Source: Lasioglossum baleicum
Taxonomy: Eukaryota; Arthropoda; Insecta; Hymenoptera; Halictidae
Reading direction: 5' to 3'
NCBI RefSeq assembly: GCF_051020765.1
Contig: NC_134935.1
Span: forward strand, 10,479,579-10,543,578
Length of the DNA: 64,000 nt
Positions 55,537-64,000 of the stretch are shown here, one piece after another (position 1 is the first letter of the stretch; each line of letters begins with the position of its first letter). Below the pieces are notes generated by a model that saw nothing but the letters and a program-made list of their open reading frames with translations, was not told the origin of the DNA and made no database searches. The translations under genes and the position numbers were made by a program.

Positions 55537-58285
55537 TAGTAATATATAATTGTTCACTTCGTTATTATAATTATTAGTAAAATGGCAAAGAATGTCAGAA
55601 TTTCTCGCAGCGAGGCGGAAGTAGCGGAACAACTATTTTTCAAAGGGGATGGAAGTAGATGACGATGTACCATTGATATCCAAGAGTGTTCAGTCATTTT
55701 TTCGAGGACAATCCGAAGTTGGGGAAAGCAGGCTGTAAACTGTCGACTTGGGAAATGGAAAATCGCACAGTGGGGTTATCTCGGGTCGGCAGTTGAGTAA
55801 TGGCTCGGGTCAAGGTCCGCAGATGAGTGATAGGGAAGGGATGAGGTCATACTTTATCGAAGGCAGTGTCTGGAATATTTCCCCCGAAATTGATAGCTGA
55901 GGCATGCAATATTCTAAGAAAGAGGTTTAAAGTCGAAAACACTAATTTTAACGAATGACGTATCATCCGGTGCAATTTAAAAAATTATGTTAAATTAACT
56001 CAACTACACATGAAACGTACCTGTATGTTTATTTCATACGACAAACAACGTATGCAATAAAATGGACTGTATGCTCTGTTTCTATTTGTTTTCGCGTGTT
56101 TAACGAAGCACGACTACTCCCGACTCCGGACCGACAGCGATTCGATCCTGTATGGATGTACAGTCGGTTGCAAAACCCTTTGAAGACAAACAATTTCTTT
56201 AAAATTGGACCAAATGTCATGACCTTTTTTTAGACGTTAATTTACTAGGTGACGTGTAAAAAATTTTTTTGAAATAGCGGATCGGAATTTTTTAATGTTT
56301 TATCTGTGAATATAATGTATGTAACAAGACCAATGAAGGATTTTGCTTTCCACCCTTTAAAGCGTTTTGGAGAGCCAGCTTCAAGTGCTCGGGGTTGGTA
56401 GCAGTTCTCGGAGGTCTTCCCCAGATGTCTACGTGCAGGCAGTGCGGAATGGTTGCGTTTGACGGGGTCTACCTGCGTTGGCTACCTGGGTACGTGACAA
56501 TAATTTTCTTGACATAATAGTGTGCGACGAAACATTTGGATTATGCGAGACTGAACGGATAGCCTGGAATCCGCGAAGACCTCAACACAGGCCTGCAGAC
56601 AATCCCAATGCGCCGTTGTGTTCGTGATTGCCAATTAACGGCGAGGGAAAGGAAATGTGGATCTCGAGAAGGGACAGAGAGGGATCGAAACTCTGGTAGG
56701 AGATCGGATCAGTTACTACATAGTCTAACTAAGCAAACGACGCGCGACGGCAGACGTCTAAATTATGGATCTGCGGGATCTTGTGTGCACCGGTAGCAAC
56801 CGGTAATCCCATAACTCCGGGAATACGCATTGAAAAGCGTCTTCTGCATGGAGACCGGCCTAGCTGATACACCGGTCTCGCTGAAAAGCGTGGCGGGCGG
56901 GCAAAGGTGAGGGGGCAGAGAAGTAGCTCTTGCTTCTTTCACCCGAGGGAATTGTGGTTAACCGTACGGAATCGGTAGTGTCGTGGAAAAGAGGGTTGTT
57001 ATAAGCGGCCTACACCACGCCCGGCTTGGCCCGCGAACTGGGGCGGTGTCACCGTCGTGGAATCGATATTTCTTCGCTCTTACTGAATTTTATTCGCCAG
57101 GGAAACAGGATAACGTCTAAACGCCCCATCCCGCGTGACTCTTCGATAATCAGCCGATCATTGGATACCACTTTCCTACCCTTTGCTGGCCAGATGAAAA
57201 GATGGATAGCGGAACGTTGCCGCGGTAAAATGGGAGCCTCGCACTATCTGCCCGAGCCCATCTCTTACATAATCCATTTAATACTCTCTGCGACTGAAAG
57301 ATAGCACCGGTAATATTTCCACGTTTTAGTTAATTCGATTTCCTAAACGTTTACTGGGAAGCAAACCGAACGACATCGAACTTATCGGTATGTGAAAACT
57401 TTGCTAGTGAAATGTTACTCGTATAGTGTGCGTGTACAAGTGATATTAGCAATTTTAGCAATTTTAGCAAAACTAATTAATGGAACGTGAGCATTCGGAT
57501 GATAGGACAGTTACCTAGCTGCAGTACTAGATTAAACATTCATTGATTTGGATAATCGAGGTTCTACCGAATCGCGAATTAAATTCAAATAAAACCTGAA
57601 ACGTTGTTCCACGTGCGCTTCCAGAAGTTCGCGACTAGGTATGACAATGACGACGAAAATGCCCGAAGCCAATAACCAATCAGGTCCATGTTCATTTGTC
57701 TAGCCATCTTTCACAGTGTATGAATGCTAGTCGGCTAGACCGACTGCTAGACAAGACTCTCTTATTAGACTTGATCGCTTTGCAAACTCCGCCGCGGGTG
57801 TGTTTGACCTCGCTGGGGTCTTATTCCAGTCGCCGAATTGTTCACAGTTCCGCAAACTGTGCTCCACCGTCTGAACGCTCGAGGACCGAGCCTGCTGCTG
57901 CATTTATTACGCGGGGAACGCTAGAGTAACATGTCCAACTGTACACCGGGTTTCATTCCGCTTCGCTGGCCGTTTATAGACGTTTGCTCCGCAGAGCGGT
58001 CGGGACGAGATGTGTCCGATCACGTATGACGCTACTCCGCAACCGTGTTACACACGGGGTCCTTATTCTACGTCGTTGGTCAACCATGAGTTGCTCACAA
58101 CTTAGCTACTACATATAACCACGCAATGCATAAATTCTGCCCCATCGTGTACAATGCTTACGCTATTTCCCCAATTCCCTGTTATCCGCTTCCACCTGTT
58201 CGACGGTCACGAACCAAGAGAGCAATTTAATCCGGTCATCATAATTGTTAAAAGACGAAATTTCAAAGTTGCGATGGAAAAGTTC

Positions 58286-58440
58286 AACCCTTTGCACTCG
58301 GAGCTGTTTTAACTAAAAAATTAAACATTTCTTCCAACCTAGAATAATTTTGTTCGCAATATTTAAAGAACATATTTAATAATGTAAACAACATTTTGAA
58401 TAATGGTAGAGCGATTTTCAGTGGTGATTCTAAGGGTTAA
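58286..58440. mobile_element. Short piggyBac-like MITE
   Basis: AACCCTTTGCACTCGGAGCT on the left and TCTAAGGGTTAA on the right. Shares AACATTTCTTCCAACCTAGA- and ATATTTAATAATGTAAA-type blocks with the segment beginning at 19387. The left TTAA is changed to TCAA. Confidence 0.55.
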
Positions 58441-58499
58441 TGCATTTAATTAATAAGTCATGAAAAATTATCCTGAATTATTTTGGCTACCAGTAATCG

Positions 58500-59174
58500 T
58501 TAACCCTTTGCCCTACGATTTATTGTACGGTTTCAGTGATCAGAACTTTTTTGTAGATCGTAATTTCCTAAAAAACGAGAAAATTGATACAAATTCTATG
58601 TCTATATGTTCTCGAATAGCTATACAGGATGAGTCATCTATCGTTGCCACCTCAAATATCTTTGTTGTTTTTAAAGATACGTCAAATGTCTAAAGGACAA
58701 AGTTAAATTGTTGTTTTTATGTGTTTTTTTAGAGATATCAAGCACACCTTCATTTTTGAATGGAACCGCCTTTTTTTAAGCATGTACAATGATAGTCCCT
58801 TTCATGATGAATTCAGTGGCTATAATTACTCAAGGTCATTCAAGGTCATTGCAGATGTTTTTAAAAAAGGGTGGTTCCATAAAAAAAAATGAATTTGAGG
58901 TTGATATCTCTCTAAAAAAAAGATATAAAAACATAAATTGTTTTGGTATCGTATGAGCCCCCCATTTAACCATTCAACTTTGTCCTTCAGACATTTGACG
59001 TATCTTTAAAAACAACAAAGATATTTGAGGAGGCAACGTTAGGTGACTCACCCTGTATTTACATTAACAAAACCAAAATAGAGTTTTATTTCGGTTTAAA
59101 GGAAATTATTAACCTACGTTTGTATCAGAATCTTCATCACGAGTCGGACACGATATTGTAAGGCAAGGGATTAA
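58500..59174. mobile_element. piggyBac-like element split by a mariner-type MITE
   Basis: TTAACCCTTTGCCCTACGAT at the left, TTGTAAGGCAAGGGATTAA at the right, with TTAA at both edges. Interrupted at 58625-59055. The outer right half (59057-59160) matches the interior of 37127-37395 in reverse. Confidence 0.7.
58625..59055. mobile_element. TA-flanked mariner-type MITE, 431 bp, nested
   Basis: CAGGATGAGTCATCTATCGT at the left; the right ends TAGGTGACTCACCCTG; TA at 58623-58624 and 59056-59057. Arms extend through AACAACAAAGATATTTGAGG / CCTCAAATATCTTTGTTGTT. Confidence 0.82.
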
Positions 59175-60010
59175 ATCAGGATATTTTTTAGACATTATCA
59201 ATGACCAGAATTTTATGTCGGATGACCATTAGTTCCCTTACACCCTGTACCATCTCCAAAAAATTTCCTTCGGAGAGATCACTCGAGCATTGCAGTAGCA
59301 GAAAAATGAAAAATCGCTGGGCAATATTTCAGAGCAGACAGGGACACGCTGGAAAACACCGGCAAGATTATCTTCTTATCGTGGAACAGCGAAAGAGTTG
59401 CGGAGAGCGTGGAAGGGGAGGAATCGCCAGCGGAAGTTGAGGACTGTTTCGGACGAATCGTTTTTTGCTTCAAGGATTTGGTTGTTTTAATCGACCGGGT
59501 TGGGCTCCCTCGTGGATATAATGGAGTTGTGAACGTCATCTGGAAACGGAAGCCGGACGGTAGTACGTAGACGTATCGGATTCCCTCTTCTCGACCCCTG
59601 TGTATCCAGTGTGTATCATTCGTCACGCTGCAGAAGTATCATTCGTTCTCGAGGGAGCCTCGGCACGGTGACGTCACCGAATAAATCCAAAATCAATTTC
59701 TACGGCAACGAACTCGAGCCGATGTGACGCTACGGTACGCTCGCTATCCGTGGGAACAGTCTCGACGTCCTCGGGACCTGACCAACGCCTCGCTGTCCGA
59801 GGGGCATGCAACAATTTTTCATCCGTTATCGTCGACGCCCCGTGACAACGAGCGACATCCAGTCGGATATCGCGTACGTTCATGCTCTCGAAAAATCCGT
59901 ATAGAGATTGGTAAAGCTTTAAGTAAAGCGTGGATGTAAACAATAACATTAGGAACGAAGGAAGGAGAAAATTAACTATAGAATGCACTTTTCATCAATT
60001 ATGTCTTATA

Positions 60011-60654
60011 TTAGGTTGTTGCATATGAATTGTCCGATTTTTAGCAGTGGCGTTAAACAAACGCAATTTTGAACCCAATGTATTCTATCTACGAGTTTCA
60101 AGTTTGTGGTCATTCACGTTTTTCAGTTACAACATTGTTATCTTGATTTTGCAGTTCTTTTTACCATCAACGACTAGGAGATGAATTAATCACCACATTT
60201 TGACCGAGAATCACATAACGCTATCGTCAATAAGTTATTTTTCCAGATACATAAGTCGCGTTGGTTGACGTTGAAATAAATTTTATTTAAAAAAGTACAA
60301 TTATACATCTAAATTAAAATTGAACATAGGACATTAACACTAAACGTACCGAGCTATAAAAGTAACAGACACGTGGTTACCTTATAAAAATGACAAGAAT
60401 TAATTAATTTAGACTTTGTGCGGTTCTTACTATAATATGTGCTTTAATAAAGATATTTATTAAATCATTTCTTATGAAAGCATCTTTATAATTTCATTAA
60501 TTGTGAAATAAAAAAGTCTGGAACCGGTCATGGTACGTTCAGTGTTAGGGATTAACTTTGTACCTCAAAGTTTTATATGTATAATAAATCTATAGTTTGT
60601 AATAGCATTTCTCGATCGAAACTAAAATCGGACATTTCATATGCAGCAACCTAA
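60011..60654. mobile_element. Mariner-type element, 644 bp, with nested insertion
   Basis: Left TTAGGTTGTTGCATATGAAT then TGTCCGATTTT; right AAAATCGGACATTTCATATG then CAGCAACCTAA; TA at 60009-60010 and 60655-60656. The TTAGGTTG start is the usual mariner end. No intact transposase. A second element lies at 60335-60547. Confidence 0.8.
60335..60547. mobile_element. piggyBac-like MITE nested in the mariner-type element
   Basis: TAACACTAAACGTACCGAGC at the left and GGTACGTTCAGTGTTA at the right are inverted repeats. TTAA precedes the left end; the right has GGGATTAA. Confidence 0.6.
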
Positions 60655-60838
60655 TAACTTTATCGCTGGGCGTATGCCTGGCTGTTCCGCGTCATTCCGG
60701 TTGGGGGTGATCAAGCTCTCGACGAGTTCCGGCCTAAAATCGAGTCGGCGACCCCCTAAACATTCGGTGAAAGCCCGGGCGACTCGATTTGCCGGGATAC
60801 GCGTCGTCCCAAGTCGTCTTCCAGTCAGATGCGTCGTC

Positions 60839-62062
60839 TTATTTCATGTTGTACCTCGTCCACTCCCCGGAAGAGCGTACCGCATCGGTGGCTGCAGCGT
60901 ATCCGGGCGGAAATCGTTGCTCCCATGTCCGTGCCGCGTCGTATTTCCCGAGGGCCATGTCGATGAGGGAGAAACTGCATCCGGCGAACATGCTGGCGCA
61001 ATCTTGGCCCTGGTGGCCCGCTTTATGAGCCGAGCCGTACGTATGATGCTCCTCCGGCTCGGACGAGAACAGCCGCTTCAAAGGGAACCTGTTAGGGCCA
61101 ATGGGAAAGGGCACTGAAACGTTTCGCGTGTCGCTAGCCCACGAGGATACTTCCAGACGACTCGCGGACGAAAGGCCTCAAAACAGGATCGAACATCCAG
61201 CATTACACCCGGATCTCGGCTATTATCGTTCCCGGCTACTCTCATGCAACGACTGCCAGCCAGTTTCTTTTTACTCCCGGTACGCTTAGGGGCGATCCCC
61301 ATTGTGACGGCTTCGGAAATGAATTTCCTGATACCTTGGAACTTTTCTTTTCAATCAAGAAAGTTCGAAAGGATTGTCGAAAAATGTTGGGGCCCAACAG
61401 CTTTCTTGGAATGAAGTAGTTGTTGTTAGACGAGAATGAATAAATGGTAGACGAAAAGGAGTCAACGGAAAATCACAAGACTTCAAAGGGTTATGTACAC
61501 TTGTGAAAGTTCGAAAGTATTGTCGAAAAATGTTGGGACCCAGCAGCTCTCTTGGAACGAAGTACATAGTTGTCGTTAGACGAAAATGAATAAACGGTAA
61601 ACGAAAAAGAGTCAACAGAAAATCGCAAGAGCTTAAGTTAGAAGTTAAGAGGTTATGTACACTTGTAATTTTTGGAAAAATTGAATTTCAAAACTGCTTT
61701 TTCCGAAAGTAAATGATTTCTCCTAAAAAGGAATTGAAATGATCACTTTTCCCAGCCGTCACACTGGTTTCGCCTTTAACGAAATTCGTTTCTGTCATCT
61801 CCGGTTACTTTCTTCGTCGAGATGAGATTATTCTGAAATCCTATTGATTCCCGATCGAAGCCCACCCTAAAATTCAACCGAAAAGACGGGGACAAGGACA
61901 AGGGACCCTTCGCCGCGACTGGAATCATTTTTTGCTGGTTCAGAGTCTTACGAGAAGGATATCCTCATCATCTCCTCGACCAGAGTGTTCCCTTTCGGCA
62001 TCAGACGCTGGGAGGCCTCGCAGAGTGCTCGCAGCACGCACGCCCTGCCGTCGAAGTTCATC
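60839..62062 (-). CDS. DM4/DM12 family protein, C-terminal two exons (5' part not found)
   Basis: Two joined exons on the minus strand: 62062-61952 and 61088-60839 (stop at 60839). Phases match (one base enters the first exon, two bases carry over to the second). Reading: MNFDGRACVLRALCEASQ, the DM4/DM12 GY.G..C-L-RxxCE block; MPKGNTLVEEMMRISFSFPL; LFSSEPEEHHTYGSAHKAG, the loop before the last cysteines; QDCASMFAGCSFSLIDMALG, the C...YPxC-SL block; then a 30-residue tail ending RYNMK. The signal peptide and the FPEG, PVD and ANYLP blocks must lie on exons upstream (rightward), either too diverged for me to see before 64000 or outside the window. The intron contains a tandem duplication (61359-61667). 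Same strand as the member at 44245-45739. Confidence 0.8.
61359..61667. repeat. Tandem duplication, two units of about 146 bp, in a DM4/DM12 intron
   Basis: Unit 1 starts GAAAGTTCGAAAGGATTGTC (61359) and unit 2 GAAAGTTCGAAAGTATTGTC (61505). Both contain AATGTTGGGxCCCA, AATGAATAAA and end TTATGTACACTTGT. Roughly 85% identical by eye. Confidence 0.8.
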
Positions 62063-63378
62063 CTGGAAGAACGCACGAAATTAGGGTAGCGGATCTTCTG
62101 GAAAATTGGATATTAGGGGACGCTCTTAAGCGGAAGAAGAACTGTTGTTCGATTGCCATTTGCTCGTTCGGTGGAAGCGCTCCGTAAGATACAATTTTCT
62201 TTAGTTTGATTTATGATGATTTGATATGTTTCTATCTTTATCAGCGACGCGTTTTAACCCATTAATGTCTCACAAGTTTGTTTTCATTTAATAAATTAAG
62301 GATAATTATGTCTCAGAATTTTTCATTGCGTACAGAGTGAGTCACCTAACGCTCAAAAAGCTCTTCAAAATGTTTCGGATAAAAATTTCTTCGTACATGT
62401 TTCTCGATAATTACAAGTTACCAGTGCTTTCTGAAACAAAAAGATTTCATGTGACACTTCCACCTACGAAACAATGCTTTAAAATCTCATGTATACAAAA
62501 GCTTGAATAATTCTATAACAAACAGAGTATCGCATAAAAATTCCTCTTTGACTCCGCGTAAGAATTTTTGCATGTTAAAGGACCGGTTGTCAGCTTCTAA
62601 CAAATTAATGATAATAATTCGTGTCACAAGGCATCGTTGCCGGTGCTCGTTGGTACACGGTAAACGCAGCGATACGGAAGAGGTTTCACGTGAAATAACC
62701 AAGGAGGGCGTATTAATGTATCCTTTTGCCGTCGAACAGGCGTCTCGTTAGATGTGAAAGGGGCGGCACGGTGTATTCTTATCTGGCCGACCTTTCTTCC
62801 AGGAAGATTAAAGTCTTCTTTGAGGGAACGTTTCAAAAATTCGTTTCGCCTCTCCAATAATTTCACCCTTGATTTGAGTGGCCGCGCAGAAGCCTGCCTG
62901 CCGGCTGCGATCGATTCTTTTAAAGTCTTGTCCGTCAGACGGGCGAAACGACGAGCGTCACAGGATCGACGTTAAAGCGCAATGTATGAATGACAGGTTC
63001 CTCTGTTATCCCATTGGCGGGAGGACCCACGAGATTAGCATCAACTGTTCACTGCTGTTATTCACGGAGTTTCCGATATGGCGGAGCAACGGAAAAGGGA
63101 GCGAATCTCTAATACTCGTGACGTTTGTCTGCTTAAAATGAGTCCAAACACGATATCATTCGGAGGGTTCCTGTTTGCTCAATTCACGATTTAGTGGAAC
63201 CTCGATTATCCGAATTCACCGATCTATAACACCTTCGCCTTCCATGGTCATTCAGTGCCACTCTAAGTGTAGCTTAGCACGACCGGCTTGAGAAGATTTG
63301 TGACCACCGTAAAATGTCTCCACCCCGTCATAAAGTTAAATTTTAAAAAATATTTTCTACGAGCTATAGTTTGGGACA

Positions 63379-63832
63379 TTAACCCTTGTGTAGTCAACCG
63401 GGTTCCCGGATACCCACTTATTGTATTTCTTTCAACAATTTATTAATGTTCCTCTAAAAAATATTACAAAATTTCTCTGAATGTCCATTCTTTACTCGCT
63501 AATATTAGATTGGCAAGAAAATAATTTCGGTATTTTAAGGTGAAGTAAAATCGAATTTCTTTATTCAGACAATGGACTTTAATCAATAAAATATTTTCTC
63601 ATTTGTTCTTTTTGGCAAAAGATCATCGAACAAACGGGAAAATATCTTATTCATTAAAGTTTGTTGCTTGAATAAAAAAATTAGGCTCTATTTCACCTTA
63701 AAATACCGAAATTATTTTCTTGCCAACCCAATATATTAATTTATAGTCTTACAATGAGAATTTGTGCAAACATATTAAGTACAGAAAGGTTTTAAATAAT
63801 CTATACAGTTTGATTGACTCCATAAGGGTTAA
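63379..63832. mobile_element. piggyBac-like MITE, 454 bp, split by a mariner MITE
   Basis: TTAACCCTTGTGTAGTCAA at the left; TTGACTCCATAAGGGTTAA at the right. TTAA at both edges. Interrupted at 63505-63731. Confidence 0.75.
63505..63731. mobile_element. Mariner MITE, 227 bp, nested
   Basis: TTAGATTGGCAAGAAAATAA at the left and TTATTTTCTTGCCAACCCAA at the right; TA at 63503-63504 and 63732-63733. The TTAGxTTGGCAA start is the classic mariner terminal repeat. Arms continue TTTCGGTATTTTAAGGTGAA. Confidence 0.85.
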
Positions 63833-64000
63833 TTCCGCCCGAGACTTCAAGTGGGACACCCTGTGTATATGTATAGTATACGCAACATCGTTATTTTAGG
63901 TTTCTATTCAATCGTTCGGCAGTGAACGTGTCAGAAGGCTGACAGCGAAGTACCAATTTAATCCAACAACAACAGTGAAATATCGCAGAACATGAATATG

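Larger units (their letters stand above)
45740..60838. other. 15 kb without a recognised gene
   Basis: Stretches at 45800-47900, 50900-52300 and 56500-58100 are GC-richer, with overlapping open frames on both strands (longest plus 51116-51679, 187 codons). Their products are arginine/serine-rich and resemble nothing I know, which is typical of GC-rich non-coding DNA. The remainder is AT-rich with transposons listed separately. It could be a large intron or regulatory region of a neighbouring gene, but no exon with homology was found. Confidence 0.5.
62063..64000. other. Right flank of the window, no gene resolved
   Basis: Should contain an intron or earlier exons of the second DM4/DM12 gene, but no further family block could be read on the minus strand. 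GC-richer sequence at 62750-63140 has unrecognised overlapping frames. 63379-63832 is a nested transposon pair. Confidence 0.45.

Noticed and set aside
1..64000. CRISPR array, operon-like defence cluster, rRNA or tRNA genes
   Set aside because: No spaced direct-repeat array, no cloverleaf with a recognisable anticodon arm and no rRNA-like conserved stretch were seen; the intron-bearing genes are eukaryotic.

Overview
The window looks like nuclear DNA of an insect. It is AT-rich, its genes are split by short introns with GT-AG sites, DM4/DM12-family genes (an insect family) are present, and it is packed with small inverted-repeat transposons. A hymenopteran (ant, bee or wasp) is my best guess from the gene types and repeat styles, but I could not test it. 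Exon boundaries below were assigned by eye from splice sites, reading phase and remembered family alignments. The phases close for every gene model, apart from the weak first CFAP300 donor.

Layout: (1) 1-1496 (+), CFAP300, cut by the window edge. (2) 1926-5204 (-), a complete nine-exon DUF229 alkaline-phosphatase-like membrane protein. (3) 5205-9339, intergenic, with repeat debris. (4) 9340-19978 (-), a complete ATP11-class P4-ATPase (phospholipid flippase) of about 1132 residues in 18 exons, with transposons in many introns. (5) 20763-28988 (+), a complete 2-oxoglutarate dehydrogenase E1-like gene of about 1043 residues in 15 exons. It is divergent from the flippase, with about 0.8 kb between the two starts. 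(6) 32310-43433 (+), the mitochondrial folate/FAD carrier SLC25A32, with a 6.5 kb first intron and two homologous alternative terminal coding exons. (7) 44245-45739 (-), a four-exon DM4/DM12 secreted protein. (8) 45740-60838, 15 kb with no recognised gene but several nested transposons. (9) 60839-62062 (-), the last two exons of a second DM4/DM12 gene whose front lies beyond the part I could resolve.

The genes do not form a pathway. OGDH and SLC25A32 are both mitochondrial and the flippase and DUF229 protein are both membrane proteins, but this is probably chance neighbourhood.

The most striking non-genic content is mobile DNA. There are TA-flanked mariner-type MITEs, hAT MITEs with 8-bp target duplications, TTAA-flanked piggyBac-like MITEs, a foldback family present three times, and a dispersed family whose ends carry GACTGCGGAT. 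Many are nested two or three deep inside introns. I found no evidence for a new defence-like or operon-like system. The most interesting genic observation is the duplicated terminal exon of SLC25A32.
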